Origin: Ricordea florida
Taxonomy: Eukaryota > Cnidaria > Anthozoa > Corallimorpharia > Ricordeidae
Direction of reading: 5' to 3'
Assembly (NCBI GenBank): GCA_949710005.1
Contig: OX453277.1
Coordinates: forward strand, 13,058,178 to 13,122,177
DNA: 64,000 nt
The translations under genes were made by a program, and so were the position numbers. The notes under the pieces are model-generated. The model was not told the origin of the DNA and did not search any database. It saw nothing but the letters and a program-made list of their open reading frames with translations. Shown here piece by piece: positions 51,901 through 64,000 of this stretch (positions within the stretch are counted from its first letter, which is position 1; every line of letters starts with the position of its first letter).

Positions 51901-52552
51901 TTATAGAGCTAAAGTAAGGTCCTCAGGACGATGCATTTCAAAAAATAATTTTTAAGACAGCAGAACAATTACATGGATCAATTACGTACACAGCGACCTC
52001 AAAAACATCTCTTTTTACTCCACAGTCAGTTGAGTAGCTAGCGAAATGTCAGGCTTTACCTTATTGGCTAGAGGGAATCGTCCGCTGACGGTCGGCCAGT
52101 TCAATACAGATCGTCCACACATGCGATGCGCTTTAACAAATTAACGGTGCTTTGGTGGCATATCAAACCTTTCGTTATTTATTTCTCTAGGTCCGGACGG
52201 CATTATTACAGACACAGTAGATGGTCCGTGCCGATCCGGGACGTTGTACCTCTCAGCTCTCCCCAAGACTAACCTGTATCTGCTTGTGGTGGAGAACTGG
52301 AGCGAGTACCGTCAGTCATACTTCTATAACTTCAACTGTCACATCAGTAACAGAGTGTATGACGCAGGCGCCTTCCGAATCGTCAACGGCACATGCGCAC
52401 ACATCGAGACCCAGACGAGTCTGAAAAGTAAAGAAAAGTGCCCTGCTTTGAAAAACGTCCGTATCAAGTGTAGTTATAACGTGGCGTTTAGATTTTGTGG
52501 GGCGAGTTTTGGTGTACTAGTTATAATTTCATCCTTGCTGCTAGTTTTGTGA
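16954..52552 (+). CDS. Voltage-gated calcium channel alpha2delta / CACHD1-family protein (VWA + Cache), complete
   Basis: Extracellular auxiliary subunits of this family traffic and modulate Cav channels (family knowledge). Sixteen phase-consistent GT-AG exons: 16954-17253, 20098-20255, 22664-22816, 23694-23987, 25918-26046, 28612-28837, 29697-29953, 31230-31374, 46196-46549, 47089-47324, 47883-48038, 48454-48642, 49304-49513, 50173-50383, 50747-50885 and 52191-52552 (TGA); about 1170 residues. Order: signal peptide (LCVLLFFFLNLSLLAVGG), VWA_N helices, RPWYIGATSGPKDIVIILD, VWA with MIDAS DCSLS, GGTSE and FATDGTDND, Cache (TIGVVGIDATLEE..IFHPLL), a second YDPT-KRPWY unit with PYMD-like NAYMDANGIG, Cys-rich region, then a hydrophobic tail (FGVLVIISSLLLVL) ending at the stop. 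A second possible Met is at 16969. The paired RPWY motifs recall CACHD1, but there is no cytoplasmic domain; the tail fits a GPI signal as in alpha2delta. Paralogue is unresolved. Confidence 0.93.
17899..18129. mobile_element. MITE with 9-bp target duplication (Mutator-like)
   Basis: Long terminal inverted repeats start GGGTCGGTACATTTCGCTGA at both ends and continue through CCCCCAGTCCAT and GGTAGTCCATCGTGG. TGAACAGTG flanks both sides (17890-17898 and 18130-18138), a perfect 9-bp duplication. The 231-bp element is in intron 1 of the alpha2delta-family gene. Confidence 0.9.
18834..18872. repeat. (ATT)n microsatellite
   Basis: About thirteen ATT/TTA units with one G interruption. Confidence 0.9.
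19273..19339. repeat. 20-bp inverted repeat
   Basis: ATATGAAGAATTATGCAGAT is repeated exactly in inverse orientation at 19320-19339 around a loop of 27 bp. It may be the terminus pair of a deleted element. Confidence 0.75.
20426..20652 (+). mobile_element. tRNA-derived SINE, copy 2, left part (interrupted)
   Basis: Same family as the copy at 16063: A box TAGCTCAGTTGG, weak B box GGTTCTAGCC, GTCTTCTCGGATAAGGAGG and GTGGGACGT. It is broken at 20652 by a TIR element; the remainder resumes at 21809 with AGAACCCACACACTG and can be followed to about 21930. Confidence 0.85.
20655..21806. mobile_element. Non-autonomous TIR transposon inserted in the SINE
   Basis: Left end CAGCAGTGACTATATTGGCG and right end (reverse complement) CAGCGGTGATCATATTGGCG; the repeats continue through TGAACACCTAAAATATGTCT and GGAATGTTTATTGTG. 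TA flanks both ends, matching a TA target duplication as in Tc1/mariner-like elements. The length is 1152 bp with no transposase frame. It interrupts the SINE between GTGGGACGT and AGAACCCACA. Confidence 0.85.
21809..21930 (+). mobile_element. tRNA-derived SINE, copy 2, right part
   Basis: Continuation of the SINE body after the inserted transposon (AGAACCCACACACTGTTCGG, then GTAGTTCCCAGTC). The 3' end is not defined. Confidence 0.6.
22492..22607. mobile_element. Small MITE in intron 2
   Basis: AAGGTTGGGCACTAGC at the left pairs with GCTAAGTGCCCAGCCTT at the right with few mismatches; an inner pair AAGTTGGAAA/TTTCCAACCTT is also present. It ends about 56 bp before the exon at 22664. Confidence 0.55.
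23228..23658. mobile_element. MITE directly upstream of the VWA exon
   Basis: Terminal inverted repeats GAGGCCCCATTAGGGG and CCCCTAATGGGGCCTC, flanked by TAAAGT(G) on both sides (23221-23227 and 23659-23665). The interior repeats AATATCCCGTATCC about five times, mostly at the right end. The right terminus lies 35 bp before the exon starting at 23694, so the target duplication sits where the branch point would be expected. Confidence 0.85.
24064..24170. repeat. Foldback repeat 1 (intron 4)
   Basis: ATAATTACTTCG-ACACATGTTA at the left pairs with TAACATGTGCCGAAGTAATTAT at the right; the arms are about 40 bp and imperfect. Confidence 0.75.
24434..24590. repeat. Foldback repeat 2 (intron 4)
   Basis: Arms of about 70 bp: AAAGGAAT..AACACTTG..TGTTGAGTT at the left, AACTCAACA..CGGTGTGTTTCC..ATTCCTTT at the right, meeting at GAAGTGCGAGAAGCACTTC. 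Several mismatches indicate age. Confidence 0.75.
24780..24938. repeat. Foldback repeat 3 (intron 4)
   Basis: GTAATCATACGGTTT..GTTCAATTTGGAATT pairs with AAATTCCAAATTGAAC..AAACCGTATGATTAC. The centre is AGCTGAAATTGCACGAG/GAGTGCAATTTCAGCT. The arms are nearly continuous over about 70 bp. Confidence 0.8.
26492..26525 (+). ncRNA. Hammerhead-ribozyme-like core (Penelope-type)
   Basis: CTGAAGA matches the CUGANGA core exactly, followed by stem II GACAC..GTGTC around a short loop and then GAAACGTC. This matches the layout of hammerheads in Penelope-like retroelements (family knowledge). Pairing of stems I and III and the cleavage triplet could not be verified, so activity is uncertain. No reverse transcriptase remnant is seen nearby. 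Confidence 0.5.
26740..28434. mobile_element. hAT-like element, interrupted by a second transposon
   Basis: Termini CAGGGCTGCAAATA (left) and TATTTGCAGCCCTG (right) are perfect inverted repeats typical of hAT ends. Both flanks are (GT)n, so the 8-bp target duplication cannot be resolved. The left terminus is cut off from the body by the insertion at 26754-27724; the body resumes AATAACTAACGGGCAGG. No transposase frame remains. It sits in intron 5, and its right end is 177 bp before the exon at 28612. Confidence 0.85.
26754..27724. mobile_element. TIR transposon nested in the hAT-like element
   Basis: Left end GGGACTTTAAGCAGCGAGAA, right end (reverse complement) GGGACTTTAAGCAACGAGAA, continuing into GC-rich CGGCAACGGCGACGG-like repeats. 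The length is 971 bp. No clear coding sequence. The target duplication is ambiguous (AATA-like). Confidence 0.85.
29090..29640 (+). repeat. About 110-bp satellite, array 1 (intron 6)
   Basis: About five degenerate units recognisable by AGTACTGTTCAGTAGCTTTC, AAAGAATGGTCACACTGCAT-like, GGTTTGATCCACAGATGAAA-like and AGTAAAACAAACAGTACC-like blocks. The same unit occurs at 36418-36645 and 49636-50100. The array ends just before the exon at 29697. Confidence 0.85.
30226..31019 (+). repeat. Tandem duplication of a 397-bp inverted-repeat element
   Basis: Two nearly identical head-to-tail copies, 30226-30622 and 30623-31019. Each starts GATAAGTAATGGTAATAGG and contains an inner inverted repeat (CCAATTCGGTCTGTAATCAT and its complement around AATCGGAC/GTCCGATT), an A-rich tract and GCGCGTACTGTCCAATTACT. 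Copy 2 ends 210 bp before the exon at 31230. Confidence 0.9.
33044..37531 (-). CDS. Class A G-protein-coupled receptor, prostanoid-receptor-like, nested gene
   Basis: Two exons on the minus strand, 37531-36749 (ATG start, 261 codons, phase 0) and 33241-33044 (TAA), give 326 residues. Seven hydrophobic segments are visible: TM1 GVILYILSTTGIIANMFAIL, TM2 FVLGLSCADLVSITLL, TM3 ending AVDRCVAV (DRY-equivalent DRC), TM4, TM5 GLPAIVVVLCNVTVII, TM6 MVVISVVYLSSWIPFT (WxP) in exon 1, and TM7 NLIVDPFLYVLTRKQY (DPxxY) in exon 2. GEWIGGKRLC before TM3 and SGSFCSVNW in loop 2 resemble prostanoid EP receptors, as does DPFLY. The TM7 arginine that binds prostanoid carboxylate in vertebrate receptors is a serine here, so the ligand is open. 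The gene lies wholly inside intron 8 of the alpha2delta-family gene, opposite strand. Confidence 0.9.
34780..34930 (+). repeat. Short local tandem repeats
   Basis: TTGCCTGCTGAACAGTACCT followed by GCTTTAAATGCTGAAAGATAT occurs twice, separated by shorter copies of GATATTAAATGCTGAAGATAT. Confidence 0.8.
36418..36645 (+). repeat. About 110-bp satellite, array 2
   Basis: Two units of the family at 29090 and 49636 (ACAGTACTGTGCAGAAGCTT, ATGGTTTGATCCACAGATTG, then AGTACTGTTCACTAG). It lies in the GPCR intron, hence also in intron 8 of the host gene. Confidence 0.8.
37532..39173. other. Region upstream of the GPCR
   Basis: Presumed promoter and 5' UTR side of the GPCR (about 37532-37700). No further exon, repeat boundary or RNA gene is recognised up to the CACTA-like element. 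Confidence 0.4.
39888..41717 (-). CDS. Transposon-borne accessory gene (function unknown), 3' exons
   Basis: Three exons join in phase on the minus strand: about 41717-41622 (PSSEGNQIVFTQIKEILRKE, then CPWTELQME), about 41439-41350 (QFCRYFTTIRERDLRIRTGK, Lys-rich) and 40258-39888 (KLERRNRAFELVQSSMTATQ to the stop). The last exon has an acidic patch (SSEESDYDEIED) and a conserved-looking LPWERSSLKNLKQKLDRAYH block. I recognise the style of accessory proteins repeated across cnidarian DNA transposons but cannot name a domain. Upstream exons are not identified. It is probably an element gene rather than a host gene. Confidence 0.6.
42082..43725 (-). pseudogene. Ty3/gypsy gag-protease with truncated reverse transcriptase
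   Basis: An intact frame from ATG 43725 (MASNGIQPMD) to 42082. In order: capsid-like gag domain with QEPGEDVDSFVLRLRKQARH, zinc knuckles CYACGKLGHFARDKVC (unusual last spacing) and CAKCGDKGHWAACC, retroviral-type aspartic protease with active site VDSGAQSTVLG, and the first residues of reverse transcriptase (INELLDLDIIENVSGPTTWV, then KDDVRICVD). RT stops right after ICVD and continues as unrelated sequence to the stop, so polymerase, RNase H and integrase are lost. Upstream is an LTR and a primer-binding-like TTGGCGACGAGG. It lies inside the CACTA-like element. The long open frame suggests a recent break; domestication is possible but unsupported. Confidence 0.88.
43765..43908 (-). repeat. 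5' LTR of the gypsy fragment
   Basis: Read on the minus strand, a 144-bp segment starts TGTAACTGGGCTGCC and ends CAAGACATTACA, giving TGTAA..TTACA terminal inversions. It is followed immediately by TTGGCGACGAGG, a primer-binding-site-like sequence. No second LTR is found. Length is short for an LTR, so the outer boundary is tentative. Confidence 0.65.
44819..46195. other. Remaining part of intron 8
   Basis: No exon, repeat terminus or RNA gene is supported. Ends with the acceptor of the exon at 46196. Confidence 0.5.
46885..47038. repeat. Weak inverted repeat in intron 9
   Basis: TGTCCTGGCCTTTGAATAGC at the left pairs imperfectly with TCCATTCAATGGCCAGGGCA at the right. Probably an old MITE; it ends about 50 bp before the exon at 47089. 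Confidence 0.45.
49151..49224. repeat. (GACT)n / (AACT)n microsatellite
   Basis: Long uninterrupted tetranucleotide array, AACT at both ends and GACT in the middle, about 80 bp before the exon at 49304. Confidence 0.95.
49636..50100 (+). repeat. About 110-bp satellite, array 3 (intron 13)
   Basis: About four units of the family at 29090 and 36418 (CAGTACCACAGTACAGTACT, GTTCAGTGGCTTAACAAAG, ATGGTCACACTGCATGGTTT). The array ends about 70 bp before the exon at 50173. Confidence 0.85.
50955..51055 (+). repeat. Short tandem repeat, about 33 bp unit
   Basis: Three units of (T)AAATGATATCAGCACATG with TGTTGGTAT variants. Confidence 0.7.
51167..51303. repeat. Foldback repeat in intron 15
   Basis: GGATCAATGGAAGTATCT..CACCTACCCCTCCC pairs with GGGAGGGGTAGGTG..AGATACTTCCATTGATCC; the centre is CTAACCCAAC/GTTGGGTTAA. 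Little decay. Confidence 0.85.
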
Positions 52553-52791
52553 AATGTTAATTTGTATTATAATATCGGGATCATTCCAAAAATTTGGTTT
52601 CCATCGGGAAAATAAGGATTGAATTATGTAAGAATATTTAGGCCAAGATGAACGATGCTCAGGGAGGGAGCAGTGTATTAGTATACTCCATAGCCGAAGA
52701 ATCGAAAATGGCCAAAATACCCCAACTTCATTTTCCTGACCCAAAACGAAAAGAATTCAAGCTTTCCAAAAACACTAGAATAGATGTTGAA

Positions 52792-52857
52792 AATAAATGG
52801 CCGTTAATTGATGTACTTATTTAGGAGAATCACTGGTGATTAACTAAATTAAATAAA
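52792..52857 (+). terminator. Polyadenylation signals of the alpha2delta-family gene
   Basis: AATAAA at 52792-52797 and again at 52852-52857, 240 and 300 bp after the stop codon. Confidence 0.6.
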
Positions 52858-53655
52858 ACTGAATGTGATACTAGATCAAATTTGGTCATCTGGCCATTTT
52901 TCTCTTTGTAAAAAATTACTGATGAACATTTCAATAATGGTGAAACCGTGAAAGTGACGCTTTTGAGGCCAGTTTGTCCTCTTCCCATACATTTTTTTTT
53001 CAATTAATAGATGGCATTTTTGTCATTCGTTAATCACTGTACTCAATATTCTTATGATTATACTGGTTTTACTTACCCCGCTGAACACCGGCGGATTATT
53101 CCTTAAACGCGGTCAAACATTCCTAGTTTATTCCATATTCATTCTCACCAAAAGAAGAAGGAAAATAGGCTGATTTGTTTTATAATATACTTGTCTCAAT
53201 ACTTACGAACTTGAGCTTACATATCATAAATGAAAGAACAATTTAACATCTTGTATGGTATCATTTTATTGTAGTTAATTGTCGCTTAAGCTACCGTACA
53301 GGCTTCAATGTTGCTCACACGAATATAACTCAACCCTTAAAGCCTCAGTATGAAGACACAATTTCCCCTTAGTGGTCCCCATGAATTACGTACGAGATCA
53401 GAAAGGAGAATGTGCTGCAGTATCAGCACAGTTCATTATTGATCATTCTTTATATTCCTATGATCTATTTCTATTGTTATGTTCTGATATTACCTAGAGA
53501 AATTGAATGCTGATCACTCATGGGGCTCAAAGGGTTAAATCACGTGTTGTGAAGCGGGAAGTGCATCGACCGTTCGGTGATTCAATGTTTCGTCTTTCCA
53601 CACCACATAGATACCTAGCCTGTTCCAGGCCCCCATATAGGATGGGGCGAGTTCA

Positions 53656-55027
53656 CAGGGGCACCCAACGAATGATTTCGGTAAAATATCTGTTCGACTG
53701 TAAGGTCGCCTAAATTTTTCGGAAAATTTCTCCTCTAGGGAAAGAACATGTTGTCTTGATTTTCGGAAAAAAAAATTGCCCTAGAATTTTCGTAATTTAG
53801 GTGGTCGAGGAAAAGTTGTCCTAGACTTTTCGTAAATAGATAGTCAACAGAAAGTCACCCCAGAATTTTCGTTCGAGTTACAACTCGCAATTTTCGGACG
53901 TCGTCCGCAAGTTAGAGATGTACATCGCATGGGTGCAGAAAATCGAGAAATAAGGGGCTTTACCACTCACTCGGACCCATCCAGAGCTAAATCTGCCCCT
54001 ACGTCATGAGTTTTCATCTACGGCCCGGTAATAAAACTAACTTTTGCGGTCCGGTTTGTTGCCATCAGGTGACATAATGAGCAATCTTCATCAAATACCC
54101 TATAAGGAGAACATAAAATGGAGAACCGGATTATCAAGAAAGCCATTTAGAAGGGAAATCCCTGTAGTCTGCCCGTCTGTCTCTCCGTAGTTTATTGCTA
54201 ATTTAGTACTGGTACTCCGGATTTCAAGTGACACGGATGATCAAATGGGGACAAAAATAAAAATAAAAAAAATCCCTGGACCTAAATTTACCCCCCCCCC
54301 CAAAAAAAAAAAAAAAAAGGAAAAAATCCCATCCCGGGATACGCGGAAACTATCAGGAATCTTCAGATTGTTCTGAATACCAAAAGAATTCCCTACTCAA
54401 ACCAAGGTACCAAAAAATACTTGCTAAAATTTTCCTCTCAAAATTTCAAACCCAACCAATCTTTCGATCATTCCCGTCATATGAAATCTGGAGTACCCCT
54501 CAGGGCCGCTACATACATCATTTATCAGGTATCAGGAGGTATATGCTCGGTAAATCTTACGATTTAAAAGAAATACATGTATAGACGCGATTAAGTAATG
54601 GTCGACGGTAATGTCGGCTTGTTTTTCTCTGTTCAGTAGCATGTGATTTCTTCCCCTAATACTTTCGAATAAAAAAGTTACTCCCCTGCAATCTTCGGAT
54701 GCGCGTTACGGTTTGCCTAAAATTTTCGGAATCTTTTCATAGACGCAAGCTTTTACAAAAAAGGTCTCCTAAAAATTTCTAACGAAAGCAATGCTAGCAC
54801 GAGTCCTTCATTTTTCGAACAGACCTATAAAGGTAGCTAAAACTTTCGGATGGGCCAAAAAGGCCGCCTAGGATTTTCGAGACGAATACAGTTCCCCTAA
54901 GAAATCCGAACAGATAGATAGTTTTTAGGGCAGCTCCAAATTAATGAAACAGGCTTCTAAAGCATAGAAAAATCCATTTAAGGCACTTCTGAGGTATTTG
55001 GAAAAATTTGGTCGTTGGGTGCCCCTG
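53656..55027. mobile_element. 1.37-kb non-autonomous transposon with direct subterminal repeats
   Basis: Termini CAGGGGCACCCAACGA and TCGTTGGGTGCCCCTG are perfect 16-bp inverted repeats. AGTTCA flanks both ends (53650-53655 and 55028-55033), at least a 6-bp duplication. Both subterminal regions contain serial copies of a CCTA(A/G)AATTTTCG(G/T) motif in the same orientation, spaced about 30-50 bp. No transposase frame. The CAGGGGC start suggests hAT, but the duplication length does not prove it. Confidence 0.85.
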
Positions 55028-55158
55028 AGTTCAGTGGAACGAAACGAGGGGAACTAGTGCTGACCCCGACACACAATCCTGCTTTTTCGTTTGCAATCAA
55101 ATTTAAAAATGCTGGACCAGAGTAGCTAGTTCACCAACACACCAACAACTGATGTACC

Positions 55159-55456
55159 CAGACGGACCATTAGAAAAGCGATGGGGGGGAGGGGAGGGGG
55201 GGGGGGGTGGGGAAAAACCAAAAAAAAATTCATGCAAGGGAAAATGCCAAGAAAAAAAATTCATGCAAAAAAGGAGGTAAAAAAAAAAATTCATGCAGAA
55301 GGAAGGTCTAATTGTGACTTTTTCACACGTAGTAAAAAAAATTCGTGCAGAAGGGTTCACCTGAAAAAAAATTCCTGCACAAGCAGTGAGCGAAAAAAAA
55401 ATTCGTGCAAGCTGAAAATTCCCCACCCCCCCATCACTTTTCTAATGGTCCCTCCC
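55159..55456. mobile_element. MITE family B, copy 2
   Basis: Termini GACGGACCATTAGAAAAGCG and CTTTTCTAATGGTCCCTCCC match the copy at 13309. The interior repeats A-rich runs ending ATTCATGCA and ATTCGTGCA, shorter than in copy 1. Confidence 0.85.
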
Positions 55457-56778
55457 TTACCTCTCCCCACACTCCTCCCCGTGAGTACGATGTTGCACGT
55501 AAAAACGAGCCCACTCCGGATCCCGCATGGTTTGTTCTGCTCCGTGCAAACATTTAGAAACGAGTAGGGTCCCACTTTCGAGACACAAAGACTTGTATAC
55601 TTGACTCTTGCGAGAAGCTTCACGAGATCAAGCAGCAGCTCAATGTAAACTTTTCAACTTTTTCGATTTTTTTTTTATTACGTTGCTCTGGCTTCCATGA
55701 AACCCAAATTATCTGTCTGAGCAGGCAAGATCATTTCTTATGACTGGCTCCGCGAGCGGCAAAATGAGGCGAATCCTGAGTTTTGATTGGCTACACGAGA
55801 TTGGCTACTCAGGATTTCCCGCTTTGTCCCTCGAAACGTAGTCGAGAACGCAAAAAAAAAAATTGGTCCATATCCGGTTCATCTCCGCTCCTGTCTCCGG
55901 TGTAATATAATTTATTCACACAACTGACGTAAAGCAAAGGACACAAAGCATTCTTAACAATGTACCTAACCCTAACTAACAAAGAAAATGAATAAATTAT
56001 ATTACACCGGGCATGACCCCAATATCCTTGCCATCGTGACCTCAAGCTTGGTCAATAACGCATATTTATTTTGATTCCATCTTACCGATACCGCCCTTAA
56101 TCCATCAGCACAGTTGCAGCCTTATACCCTCTTTGAACGAAATATAGTAGTCGTTCGGTTCTGACTATTACTAATTATGAAAACATCACATATATCCAGT
56201 TTAATTCTCGTAGAGGAAGACCGGAGACGATTACAATGTCAAAACTTCGAGCACGGATTTTGTCATCATAACAACTGTGCTGACTTCTGTCAGGAGCCCA
56301 TGGTAATGGGCTCTTGCCAGTTCACTCTGCTTTCCATACGTGTGGGGTGGGGGGGGGGGGGGAGGTCTTCAAGTCTTCTTTCATCGCCAATACCCATAAA
56401 AGAGAAAGAAGGATTTCGCGCCAATTTTAGATCCTTACTGATTAACGACTGTACACGAAAATAACATAAAAGTGACGATGTATGTGGTCGCAAAAAATTA
56501 ACTTCTCATTCACGCTTATGCGGGATAAAGATGAGCGAAGTTTTAGGCAACGGCCCGCAGCACAAAATTGCGTGAAAAGTGCCTAACCTTAGTTTCAAAA
56601 AGTGATTTGGTAGTTTCTTAACAGTTCCGGCAATACTATTCAACAAGTAAATTGCAAATTAATTCGATTTGCTTTGGTCTGTGTATCCGGGTTACATTGC
56701 AAAGCATTTGAAAATAAGGCGGCCGTTTTACCTTTTGAGCGCGTCTTGCTAAGGACTCTGGGATTTTAGTTCAAGAAG
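55457..56778. other. Upstream region of the zinc-finger gene
   Basis: No supported gene. It includes an inverted repeat at 55897-56010 (22-bp arms CCGGTGTAATATAATTTATT..) and a G-run at 56347-56362. The promoter of the zinc-finger gene is presumed in the last few hundred bases. Confidence 0.4.
55897..56010. repeat. 22-bp perfect inverted repeat
   Basis: CCGGTGTAATATAATTTATT(CA) at 55897 is repeated in inverse at 55989-56010. Confidence 0.8.

Positions 56779-64000
<7,222 letters not shown>

Overview
The window looks like nuclear DNA of an anthozoan cnidarian, most likely a stony coral. This is inference from intron-rich animal genes with GT-AG junctions, AT-rich non-coding DNA, a tRNA-derived SINE family and many small inverted-repeat DNA transposons. 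There is no bacterial-style operon, rRNA or CRISPR array.

Five host genes can be read by joining exons at consensus splice sites. (1) 422-3419, minus: the 5' part of a syntenin (SDCBP) gene, with N-terminal LYPSL motifs and PDZ1; PDZ2 lies off the left edge. (2) 4991-11363, plus: a POT1-type telomere protein. It is in head-to-head orientation with syntenin. The OB1-OB2 DNA-binding module sits at the extreme C-terminus, behind a separate N-terminal OB-like domain and a long low-complexity linker. (3) 16954-52552, plus: a complete 16-exon alpha2delta/CACHD1-family gene (signal peptide, VWA_N, VWA with MIDAS, Cache, hydrophobic C-terminal tail) of about 1170 residues. (4) 33044-37531, minus: a two-exon class A GPCR of 326 residues nested in the 14.8-kb intron of gene 3. 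(5) 56779 to beyond 63179, plus: the 5' part of a Gln/Ser/Thr-rich C2H2 zinc-finger transcription factor.

The rest is mostly mobile DNA. A 5.6-kb CACTA-like transposon (39177-44815, TTA target duplication) lies in the same 14.8-kb intron as the GPCR. It carries a multi-exon accessory gene and a broken Ty3/gypsy gag-protease fragment with one LTR. Other elements include two MITEs with 9-bp duplications, a 1.37-kb element with subterminal TTTCGG repeats, two cases of a transposon inside another repeat, a 397-bp tandem duplication, a roughly 110-bp satellite in three introns of the alpha2delta gene, and two hammerhead-like ribozyme cores of Penelope type.

The most notable observations are the rearranged POT1 architecture, the nested GPCR, the CACTA element with captured retroelement parts, and a MITE ending 35 bp before a VWA-domain exon. 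Gene products were recognised from memory of family motifs; no search was run. The genes do not form an obvious common pathway.
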